Shown one piece after another: positions 9,720 to 17,985 of a stretch of 64,000 nucleotides of DNA. Every line of letters begins with the position of its first letter. The first letter of the stretch is position 1. The translations under genes and the position numbers were made by a program. The notes beneath the pieces are model-generated. The model was not told the DNA's origin, searched no databases, and worked only from the letters and a program-made list of their open reading frames with translations. Source of the DNA: Symsagittifera roscoffensis (lineage: Eukaryota; Xenacoelomorpha; Acoela; Convolutidae); NCBI RefSeq assembly GCF_963678635.1, contig NC_087062.1, positions 40,792,672 to 40,856,671 on the forward strand, read 5' to 3'.

Positions 9720-12658
9720 ACGCGGTAACAATAAAAGATGCGTACCCGATACCGCGAATAGACGAGAGCCTCTCTACGCTTGGTGATGCCAAGTTCTTCA
9801 CCACCTTGGACTTGTGTTCTGCCTTCTGGCAGGTCCCTCTGCGGAAGAAGGATAGAAAGAAAACCGGATTCGCGTGCAAATTGGGATTGTACCAGTGGAA
9901 GAGGATGCCCTTCGGCTTGTGCAATGCAACGGCCACTTTTCAAAGACTGATGGCTCAGGCTTTGACCAGAGTGACCAAGAAGTACGGGAATCTCGTGATG
10001 TGTTACGTGGATGACGTAGTCATAGCGACACCGACCCTGGAAGACCACATTGATAGGCTCGATGAGGTCTTTGGATGCATGAAAAGAGCAGGCTTGAAGT
10101 GCAAGCCATCGAAATGTGAAATCTTTAGGGATGCAATCAAGTACCTGGGAAGAATGGTGGACAGGCATGGTGTGAGGCCGGACCCGGAAGCAGTAGAAGC
10201 AGTGTTGACATGGAAAGCTCCCAGAACGGACACACAGCTCCTGAGCTTCCTAGGATTTGCCAATTACTACCGGGAGTTCATAAAAGGATATGCGGACAAG
10301 GTGTATCCGATGCAGAAGCTGATGCGCAACAAAGGGAAAAAGTTCGAATGGAACGATGAGGCACAAGTTGCCTTCGAGAACATAAAGCGAGACATGCCTA
10401 CAGAAAAGGGCATGTATGTTCTTGATACAGACGCATCGGTAGTAGCCATCTCAGGAATATTGCATCAAGAGCAAGAATGGAATGGGAGAACGGTTCTCCG
10501 TCCCATTGCATACGGCAGCAAGGTCTTGAGTGACACAGAGATGAAATATGGCGCACCAAAAGCAGAAATGTTTGCAGTAGTCACTTTCGTGGAAAAGCAC
10601 CGTGCATACTTGGGGAGCGCTCCCTTCAAGTTACGCGTGGACAACAGAGCGTTATCCTGGTTGAAGACCTACTCGATGGATCAGAGTTATATTGGTAAAT
10701 GGATAGTGAGATTGGATGGCTACCACATGATAATCGAGCACAGGATGCGTGACAAACACCAGAATGCTGACAGCCTCAGTAAAAAAACTGAGTTCTATGA
10801 AAGATTGGAGCAGAAGCAAGCCAATAAAGCAGAAATAAAGGAGGGATTCTCGTTTCTGGACAAAGAAACTTATAAAGTGCTTCCCTTAACGAGATGGTTG
10901 GACAAGTCTGGACATCCAATTCCAGGACACCCTGAGTTACCTGTAGAGAAAGCAGCCGAGATAAAGATCCTATCCAAGAAGGACCCGGTCCCCTTGGATC
11001 TGTTGCTGCGCTCAAATCTGGTCCAGCAAGAACTCTCTCGCATGGACATAAACAGCCTCTCATTATTGGATAAAACGGTGCAGGTCACACCGCAAGTGAT
11101 GCGGATGCTGGGTGGATTGTTAGTAAGAGAAGTGACCAGAGATGACCCCGAGTGGACAGCAGCAGTGGCATCGCTAACAATCAGGGAGAAGATGAAGATC
11201 ATGCCGTCCAGACGACAACACGAAGAGAACGAGAGAGATTGTAGGACAATAGTTCAGCAACTAGTATCCTCAATACCCCACGAGATTTTAACCAGTACTT
11301 CTTACGGACGGAAAGAACTGGGAAGCAGTACGCGAAGGAAAACCGTCACCTTTGTGGACCAGGATAAAGAAGGTGAAAAGGTAGAACAAAACCTGCTGCA
11401 AGAATGTTTGTTCGGGGAGACGAATGATGAGAAGAGCCAGCGAGTACAAGATCAACACCCGGGACAAGAAAGTTTGTCCGGGGAGTCTGAGATAGATAAG
11501 AAAATTCCTGATGAGAAACAGGACCTGGAGAACAAGGTTTTGTCCGGGGAGTTCAGATGGATGCGAAGAAGGCACAGACATGATCTGGAGGAGCGCGCAG
11601 ACTCCATCACAACCTCTTCAACAGATGACAATTCCCGAAACTCAGGAATGGACACCTATTCAGACAGGAACTCGAGCTCGGGATCAGAACTGTCCGAACT
11701 AGCGATCCACACACTACTAGTGGAAACTCGGGCAAGGGATCTGGACAGAGAGGTGTACCAGGATCCTGACAGCGATCGCTACCTTATACCAAGCGAAAGA
11801 GTCTTTGACAACGCATCGGATGATTTGGAGACAATAGCGGTATCGAAACGTTCGATAAGTCTGTTGCCGCAGAAAGAGGTAGTCAGGACTGATCTTCAGC
11901 CGTTTAAACAAGAAACACAGCCGTTGGCGAAGATTTGGTGCGTTAAGATGGAAGAAGACACACACCAGCCCAATGAGCTGAATAGTCAGATGAGGGTTAT
12001 GAAGACGTACTTGAAGGCGAGATACAGACTCTCGGGTCTTCTCAGGGCGCAGAGAAATGATCGCATGACAAGCAACCTGAAAAGGCGGATCGAGAATGGT
12101 TCTCCGGATAAAGGGGACCTCGAGGAAGATAGTTATCGCATCCTGAGACAGTACTTCATGCAGAAGGAAGGGAGGTTATATTTGAACAAGGACGGGATCG
12201 TGGCTTGCAAAAGAAGAGAGGAAGACAGAGTCCTATACAAGTATAACGCGATAGTGTTACCGCAACTCTATCAGACAGAACTATTATTCAGGTCACATGA
12301 TCAGATGGGCAATCAGGGGATCGACAAAGTATATCAGAGGATCCTGAAGCGCTTCGAGTGGCCTGGGATGAAAAAAGCACGCGAGAAGTGGGTAACAGCA
12401 TGTCTGTCATGCCAACAGGTCAAGGATCCAAGGAAGTTGCGATTTCCTTTACAATCGATCGAGTCGTCTGAATTCAACGAGGTGGTGCAGAGAGATCACC
12501 AAAAGATATGCATGACAGACAATGGTTATAATCAGGTGTTGGTCATGATAGATCATTTTACGAAGTATGCAGAGGCCGTGCCCTGCATAACTGCCTCGGC
12601 GGAAGAGACATGCGACCACCTGATCAATACGTGGATAGCGAGACATGGTTTCCGATGA
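9692..12658 (+). CDS. pol: Pol: RT palm/thumb, RNase H, spacer, integrase N-terminus
   Basis: RT continues with RFCCDF, the TLDL catalytic Asp block, MPFGLCNA and YVDD (10004-10015). RNase H follows (DTDAS at 10424-10438, the KAEMFAV Glu, DNRALSW). A spacer of about 490 residues follows (about 10820-12280), acidic and low-complexity, with three xLxGE repeats near 11406-11552. The integrase zinc-binding region begins at 12283; its second His position is Asn (codon 12311) while CLSCQ is intact. The first integrase Asp is at 12494 (QRDH). A 1-base insertion near 12648 ends the frame at 12656, between the first and second catalytic Asp. Confidence 0.9.
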   Translation, partial: RFCCDFCYLNAVTIKDAYPIPRIDESLSTLGDAKFFTTLDLCSAFWQVPLRKKDRKKTGFACKLGLYQWKRMPFGLCNATATFQRLMAQALTRVTKKYGNLVMCYVDDVVIATPTLEDHIDRLDEVFGCMKRAGLKCKPSKCEIFRDAIKYLGRMVDRHGVRPDPEAVEAVLTWKAPRTDTQLLSFLGFANYYREFIKGYADKVYPMQKLMRNKGKKFEWNDEAQVAFENIKRDMPTEKGMYVLDTDASVVAISGILHQEQEWNGRTVLRPIAYGSKVLSDTEMKYGAPKAEMFAVVTFVEKHRAYLGSAPFKLRVDNRALSWLKTYSMDQSYIGKWIVRLDGYHMIIEHRMRDKHQNADSLSKKTEFYERLEQKQANKAEIKEGFSFLDKETYKVLPLTRWLDKSGHPIPGHPELPVEKAAEIKILSKKDPVPLDLLLRSNLVQQELSRMDINSLSLLDKTVQVTPQVMRMLGGLLVREVTRDDPEWTAAVASLTIREKMKIMPSRRQHEENERDCRTIVQQLVSSIPHEILTSTSYGRKELGSSTRRKTVTFVDQDKEGEKVEQNLLQECLFGETNDEKSQRVQDQHPGQESLSGESEIDKKIPDEKQDLENKVLSGEFRWMRRRHRHDLEERADSITTSSTDDNSRNSGMDTYSDRNSSSGSELSELAIHTLLVETRARDLDREVYQDPDSDRYLIPSERVFDNASDDLETIAVSKRSISLLPQKEVVRTDLQPFKQETQPLAKIWCVKMEEDTHQPNELNSQMRVMKTYLKARYRLSGLLRAQRNDRMTSNLKRRIENGSPDKGDLEEDSYRILRQYFMQKEGRLYLNKDGIVACKRREEDRVLYKYNAIVLPQLYQTELLFRSHDQMGNQGIDKVYQRILKRFEWPGMKKAREKWVTACLSCQQVKDPRKLRFPLQSIESSEFNEVVQRDHQKICMTDNGYNQVLVMIDHFTKYAEAVPCITASAEETCDHLINTWIARHGFR

Positions 12659-13029
12659 CGTTTCAATCGGATAATGGAACAGCTTTCGTAGGAGAGCTTA
12701 CGAAAGAGCTTATGAGACGCTCACAGGTTGCTCAGGCTCACTCCACGACATACCACCCTCAGACGAATGGCTTAGTGGAAAGACAGAATAGGACGTTAGT
12801 GTCGATGCTGAGAGTATATTGTTCCAGGTACATGACCGATTGGGACAGATACCTTCCGCAGGTAATGGGAGCATATAAGAGCACGCAACACTCCACCACC
12901 GGAGTCAGTCCACACATGATGCTAATTGGACACGAGAAGTCATTTCAGAACGTTATACCACCGAAATGGACAAAAAAGCTCCTAAAAAAGTGGAGGGGAC
13001 CCTTCATAATTACAGAGGAAAAAATTTGA
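12652..13029 (+). CDS. pol: Integrase core, second part (catalytic D and E)
   Basis: Frame-shifted continuation of integrase: SDNGTAF with the second Asp at 12670 and GLVERQNR with the Glu at 12778, giving 35 residues between (D,D-35-E). YHPQTNG and the STQHSTTG segment are typical of Ty3/Gypsy integrases. After HEKS the expected sequence, kept in the minus copy at about 37030-37200, is replaced by a 76-bp copy of sequence from 13082-13157, so the frame ends at a TGA (13027). Integrase inserts the cDNA into the genome; this copy could not make it intact. Confidence 0.9.
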   Translation, partial: PMTFQSDNGTAFVGELTKELMRRSQVAQAHSTTYHPQTNGLVERQNRTLVSMLRVYCSRYMTDWDRYLPQVMGAYKSTQHSTTGVSPHMMLIGHEKSFQNVIPPKWTKKLLKKWRGPFIITEEKI

Positions 13030-13157
13030 CAAGAAAGCCGCTGGTGCAAAAGCTTACTCGGTGGGAGATTACGTATGGGTATTTCAGAACGTTATACCAC
13101 CGAAATGGACAAAAAAGCTCCTAAAAAAGTGGAGGGGACCCTTCATGATTACAGAGG
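12943..13157 (+). repeat. 76-bp direct repeat replacing part of integrase
   Basis: 12943-13018 and 13082-13157 are identical at 75 of 76 positions, beginning TTTCAGAACGTTATACCACC. The second is the native place (the GDYVWVF...WRGPF module). The first displaces about 180 bp that the minus-strand copy still has. Confidence 0.9.
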
Positions 13158-14584
13158 TGCACCAGGAGGGACGCTTTTATAGACTGAGTACTGGCCGAGC
13201 CGCCCAGTACGAGAACATCAAGCCACACAATCCATCGACAGAAGACTGGTGTATACCTGCGGGAATGGAAGAGGGGGATTATCTAATGATGGATCCTGCT
13301 TGTGAGGTCAACGAGAAGGGCACCAGGGAGAAGAACGATGGAAACGAAGTCGTGGAGGAAGGAACGGATACACCGCTGGACCTGGATCCAAACGAGGTGA
13401 TCGAAGCGGACGATGAAACCTTACCCTACGCAGAGGAGGATTAGCAGGATTCCGAACAGATAGAGGTTCGCAAGAACTTGGACCCGGATCTTCCGTTCAC
13501 GATACAGACTTGTCAGAAGGACGGGACAAGACCCAGAAAGAAATACAATCCTTACGGTGAGGACTTTGTAGTGGATAGGATAGATCTGAAGAAGATAGTG
13601 GAGGAAGTAGTGGGTCTAGAAGAAATAACTGTGTCACAAGACATTGACATAGTCGATGATCACTACGATGAGTGGGTCGACGACCGGTCGAAACCCGAGG
13701 TAGAATTCGACCTCGAGCAACTGCAGTCATATGAACAAGACTTAGTGAACCTGCGTGTCTTAGAGTGGCTGAACGAAATGACCTCGGACCCAGAGGAGAC
13801 CAGCGTCACGATTCAAGACGTAGATCGTGAAAGCATGAAATACATCAAGACCGAACGAGATGATCCTTCATGGGCTGCCCAGGAAGGACGACTACTCATT
13901 CCAGCTTCTAACCTCGACTTGATACCCGGTATGCGATCGACGGGGACGTCGATGGATATTTTTGTCCGGGGAGTGGGGGTAGGACTTACCCACACTGAAA
14001 ACTTGAGTATAAAAAAATTAAGAGTAGCAAGAGAAACAGGAGACTTAGAAGCAGAAACAGGCGAAGAACCTAAGAAACCTGACCTAGGTAGGGTAGTTGA
14101 GTCATATTTTAACTTACCAAATGAATATTCAAGTAACATAATACTAACAGACAGTGATTTCATTCTCACAAATAGAACATGTGCGATAGCAATCACAGCA
14201 GACATGAGTTTTAGGACAGCGTTAGCGGCAGATTTTAAGAGAGAATACAAAAACGTGGAATTCCTTTGGAAGCAAAGACCAGGGATAGGGGGCGTAGCGG
14301 CCTTACCTCCGGCGGCGTCACAGATACCGGGAAAATACCTATGCTTCTTGGTAACGAGGGCGACGGAGAAGCAGCACGTGGACCCAGAAAACCTATTCTT
14401 GTCTTTGACGAGGCTGAGGGGCTTCCTCCTGGAAATGGACGTGAAGGAGCTCTCGCTTCCAGTGTACGATCCAAACAGAGGACGACTGCATCCTCGGGAA
14501 TTGTACGCGCTTGTACACATGATATTCTCTGATACTTATATACAAGTATATTTACATAAGAAATATTACTTAAGTATAGGCTGA
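13025..14584 (+). CDS. pol: Integrase C-terminal domain fused to macro-like domain
   Basis: Starts in the integrase tail, which shows the GPF/Y-like module GDYVWVFQNV ... KKWRGPFMITEVHQEGRFYRLS. An acidic extension of about 250 residues follows, then a C-terminal domain (about 14083-14581). That domain matches the pattern of Poa1/OARD1-type macro domains: NRTCAIAITADMSFRTALAADFK at the ADP-ribose entry, KYLCFLVTRA, a helix with LTRLRGFL, then ELSLPVYDPNRGRLH and VHMIFSD--IQVY. The Gly-rich GxG of active macro domains reads RTALA, so binding may be altered. A TAG at 13442 interrupts; the minus copy has Trp there. In Pol this is an unusual appendage; a role in removing ADP-ribose or countering PARP defence is inference. 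Confidence 0.75.
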
Positions 14585-14982
14585 GTGACGTGCGAGAGGG
14601 TGTTAGGCTTAAGACTAAGTTGTATGTAATGTGTGATATGTGTGTTATGTTATGTTAGGTGTTAGGTTATTAAGATCGTGGGTAAGAAGGGGTTAGTGAC
14701 CATGAAGAACTGAATGACGATCTTAGGAATAGATCCAAAGTTTGGACTGTCAAATCTTAGGTCAAATTCCAAAATTTTAGAGACCGATTTATATTAATAA
14801 ATTTTAGGATAAATATCTTTTAATCTAAACTGTTTTTAAGTAACTTTAACGATATATGTTAAGGTGAAATTGACAAGTGTGATATTTGTGACTTCTTTTC
14901 TAGATCCTGATTGATCATTTAATTGCTCACTTGAGTCAAAACTTTGAAATCAAATCAAATCGAATCGAACTTGAAGAACAGA
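14585..14982 (+). promoter_or_regulatory. Gap between pol and ORF2 with splice-acceptor-like site
   Basis: AT-rich and non-coding. ACTTCTTTTCTAG (14891-14903) is a pyrimidine-rich 3' splice site, and the first ATG downstream of it is the ORF2 start at 14983. In the minus copy the same place has CCTCTTTTCTAG (minus strand, ending at 35416), with the flanking AT.CTGATTGATCAT conserved. This fits expression of ORF2 from a spliced subgenomic mRNA, as for env genes. The donor is not identified. Confidence 0.5.
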
Positions 14983-16614
14983 ATGGATAATTTCAACTTG
15001 GATGAATTGAAGGACCTGGCAGAGGCATATGTAGGACCGATGATAGATGCGATCTATCGTCGGCTGATGGATCGAGACTTCGCTCTGGAGGACCCAGAGG
15101 TAGTCATGTTGCTGACCGCCCTGATCAACATCTTGGGGCATGACAACCGTGGGGACCGCCACACGGAAGTCCTGTTGATGGCAGCATATGGAGAGAGGGA
15201 AGTACTAGACCGCCCGAACATGAGACTGATGAGGTGGAGAAACGGGGCTCTCTCAGGGAGTGACTTGGCGAATGAGCCTGGATTGGGAAGTTCTAGGACT
15301 TACCAACCAGGTGAAATGCCTATGCCCTCCAAGCCCAAACCTGGGCTGACGAGAATGCATCAGGAGATGAACAGCGAGGCTGCCTCGTCTGGTTCACCAC
15401 TGAGAGCAGCTGTGCCACCAAAGAGGGCGAAAGTAGGACAAAAGGTTCAGACGAACCAAACCATGAAAGATCTGGATGGGATGAAGGATGAACTGGAAAG
15501 GACGAAAAGGGAGCTGGACGAGATGACCAAAAGCATGCTCATTATGGAGGACGATCGGGACATGTGGAGAAGGTTGTTCGAAGACTGCAACAAAAAGCAG
15601 GGTCAAGAAATTGAGCGCTTGAGGCAGGACTACAAAGAGCAATCGGAACAGATGGCTTTGACAACGGCCGTGGAGAAAGTGATACCTGCAAGGAGTGTTC
15701 CTCGTGGGCAGTCCCCGATGGAGCTCTTGACGCCTCGAGAAATGAGTCAAACAACGGAGACACGGCTCCCGACAGCGACAGATCGAGTGACAATCGCGGA
15801 CCCTAGTGACACCTTGGGTGACCCCGTCGTGGAACAAACGGTGAGGAAGCTGATAGAGACAGCTGGACGACTGGTCGCCAACAAGAATGCGCCAGGTTCC
15901 GGGGTGACTGCACCCTATGGAACGGTCGACGACACGGGCAGAGTACGACTCTCCCAGACCGTGATCAGACAGGGGATAAGTGACGTGACGCCACTCATAG
16001 GGAGCTCGAAGGCCCCAGAGAGAAGAATACAGAAGATGCCAGCGAAGAAAGTGTCTCGTGTAATAGACGTACAAAAGAACAATCAATTGAGATATAATTT
16101 TACGGGAGTTCCGGAGACAGATCCGAGAGCTTGCTTCAATCGAGCGACTTGGAACCCGGCTGTAAACCTGCAGCAACCGCAACTGGGGACATCACATCTG
16201 ATACTGGGAGACAGCTTGGTCAGAGTACTATCGAATTTGAGGACATCTTGGGTCACCTTCGGAGGCGCGACGATAGCCCAGTTATATCGAATGGTGGAAC
16301 TAATGAATCCAGGGAGGATCCCCAATGTGATGATCCTGGTTGGAACGAACGACATCTCCAGAGGTTCGGATGAGCAGGAAGCACTATGGGAATCAATGAT
16401 GGTGTGCTTGTTTACTACCCTCTGGCAGAAATTCAATTGCGCGGTACTGACCGTTTGCACTGTGCCAATGAACACGAGGAGCTTGACAGCAGCAGGAAGA
16501 AGGCACAACGAAGGAGTCGTCAGGTGGAATAACATCTTGACGAATCCCGCAAGTCGGAACGCCGGAAGAATGATCCTCATGGACATCGAACATGAGTTGA
16601 GAGCTATGGATTAG
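14983..16614 (+). CDS. ORF2 N-terminal part: coiled coil and SGNH hydrolase
   Basis: The start ATG at 14983 is the first after the splice-acceptor-like site and is conserved in the minus copy (35342). An N-terminal helical region (MDNFNLDELKDLAEAYVG) is followed by a Pro/Ser-rich segment and a coiled coil (about 15440-15690). An SGNH/GDSL hydrolase domain then begins at about 16190. Block I GDS (Ser codon 16213), block II Gly-Gly (16261) and block III GTND (Asn codon 16348) are all visible; the Asp-x-x-His of block V (16630 and 16639) lies just past the TAG at 16612. The minus copy has CAG there, so the stop is a C-to-T nonsense change. SGNH enzymes are esterases; substrate here is unknown. 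Confidence 0.85.
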   Translation: MDNFNLDELKDLAEAYVGPMIDAIYRRLMDRDFALEDPEVVMLLTALINILGHDNRGDRHTEVLLMAAYGEREVLDRPNMRLMRWRNGALSGSDLANEPGLGSSRTYQPGEMPMPSKPKPGLTRMHQEMNSEAASSGSPLRAAVPPKRAKVGQKVQTNQTMKDLDGMKDELERTKRELDEMTKSMLIMEDDRDMWRRLFEDCNKKQGQEIERLRQDYKEQSEQMALTTAVEKVIPARSVPRGQSPMELLTPREMSQTTETRLPTATDRVTIADPSDTLGDPVVEQTVRKLIETAGRLVANKNAPGSGVTAPYGTVDDTGRVRLSQTVIRQGISDVTPLIGSSKAPERRIQKMPAKKVSRVIDVQKNNQLRYNFTGVPETDPRACFNRATWNPAVNLQQPQLGTSHLILGDSLVRVLSNLRTSWVTFGGATIAQLYRMVELMNPGRIPNVMILVGTNDISRGSDEQEALWESMMVCLFTTLWQKFNCAVLTVCTVPMNTRSLTAAGRRHNEGVVRWNNILTNPASRNAGRMILMDIEHELRAMD

Positions 16615-17985
16615 GCCAGACTGACCACGGACGGCATCCACTTCGATAGTATCGAAGGACAGGCTTGGTTGAATCGAGTCTTCCAAGATCGGTTGGATGA
16701 ACTTGAGGCGGAACTCTTTGACACAGGAGTGCTGAAGGAAGAAGGAACTGCGAATGACGCGGTGATTACCACCTTTGTGCCTCCTAGCCTGGAAACACGC
16801 TTGGGGACGGTCCCGGCCGTCACGAACTACAGACAACAGAGCTCCAGCGAACCAGGTCAAAACACAGACGTACAGGATCGATTGGGAGAAGCGCCGATGA
16901 AGAGGACCATCCATCCTAGGAGAAGAATAGGACCTTTCAACCCAATCGAAGAGACAACCAGCACGTCTAGATCAGACACGAGATCGGAGACGACAAGTAC
17001 CAGTCGAGAGGAGAGACGCCCGGGTAGAGGCTCGTTGATGTGGTCAAGACCCATACCGTCTCCCTGGCATGTATATGAAGACGAGCTGATGAAGCTGGAT
17101 CTCCAGAGGGTAAGCTTCATTGAAGATGCAAGGAGGATGCTGAATGGAGCGACGCTATCCGTCAGCAGATTGTACTCGATAACCGGCGTAGACTGGTTGA
17201 TAGCCGCTAGCATAAATTTCAGCTCCACGACGGTCTTGAGATTTTCTGACCTAGAGGTACTGCCCTCTAACAACACAATGGGACCAGTGAATGCGAGACC
17301 ATTGCAAGATGTGAGATTGAATCATGATGAAGGGAATCGAGAAGAGAGACCTGGAAGATGTCTAGTGACAAAGGCGCCGATCGGACAACATGTGAAGATG
17401 TTCAGGCAAGTAAGCTCACCCCCAGGTCATGTAAAGGAGAGAATATACCCAAAACTAGTGAATCAAGATGGTGATGTCCAAAGATACGGCGGGTTGAAAG
17501 CGATAAAGAAAGATGAGACCATCTTCGCCACCTATTACAAAGCAGAAATGAGGAAGGCCAAGATCATGATAGTAGCGAATTCAGAGTTCGTGTATACCTC
17601 CAAGTCTCTGTTTTGGCCGGACGTTAAAATGTTGGCAGCGGTCGATCTGGACCTACTGCAATCGGTATCTCTGGCTATAGGGGTACAAAGGCAGACGGAC
17701 ATGAACCCAATTACGATCGTGTTTGCTGGCATCAATGACCATCTACACAGTAGATGTTTTCTGAGCAGACTCAGAGATCCTACAACGGCAGAGAATGCTG
17801 TGTGGCCAGCGATAAAAGATATCCTTGAGTCGATGGGTGAAGTGGTGGATGCGACGAAGGAGGGGTCGTTCACCAAAATGACACCGAGAGTAGTATTCGC
17901 GTTGTCTCCGGGGGTATGCACATCTCCCGGATGGACTGAAATTCGTGCATGCAATTGTGACCTTGCTTTCGGAGAGAAAATGTGA
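16615..17985 (+). CDS. ORF2 continued: SGNH block V, linker, second SGNH-like region
   Basis: Same frame as the preceding segment after the TAG. It opens with TTDGIHFDSIEG, which supplies the catalytic Asp and His. An Arg/Ser/Thr-rich linker (about 16900-17040) follows, then a conserved region (WSRPIPSPWHVYEDELMKLDLQ is split here for length). From about 17550 a second stretch resembles SGNH blocks without the serine: IMIVANSEF in place of the GDS strand and ITIVFAGINDHLHSR in place of the GxND strand. It leaves frame near 17912, where a 1-base change moves reading to the next frame; its stop at 17983 is out of frame. The minus copy lacks 17440-18215 through deletion, so this part has no internal check. 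Confidence 0.65.
   Translation, partial: ARLTTDGIHFDSIEGQAWLNRVFQDRLDELEAELFDTGVLKEEGTANDAVITTFVPPSLETRLGTVPAVTNYRQQSSSEPGQNTDVQDRLGEAPMKRTIHPRRRIGPFNPIEETTSTSRSDTRSETTSTSREERRPGRGSLMWSRPIPSPWHVYEDELMKLDLQRVSFIEDARRMLNGATLSVSRLYSITGVDWLIAASINFSSTTVLRFSDLEVLPSNNTMGPVNARPLQDVRLNHDEGNREERPGRCLVTKAPIGQHVKMFRQVSSPPGHVKERIYPKLVNQDGDVQRYGGLKAIKKDETIFATYYKAEMRKAKIMIVANSEFVYTSKSLFWPDVKMLAAVDLDLLQSVSLAIGVQRQTDMNPITIVFAGINDHLHSRCFLSRLRDPTTAENAVWPAIKDILESMGEVVDATKEGSFTKMTPRVVFALSPGVCTSPGWTEIRACNCDLAFGEKM

Noticed and set aside
9269-10168. Minus-strand ORF of 299 codons
   Set aside because: Antisense shadow of the RT region, where the plus strand has clear catalytic motifs.
13813-14520. Minus-strand ORF of 235 codons
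   Set aside because: Antisense of the integrase extension and macro-like domain.
15394-16182. Minus-strand ORF of 262 codons
   Set aside because: Antisense of the ORF2 coiled-coil region; no motif of its own.
16612-16614. Functional readthrough or recoded stop in ORF2
   Set aside because: The minus copy has CAG at this codon; a simple C-to-T nonsense change explains it.
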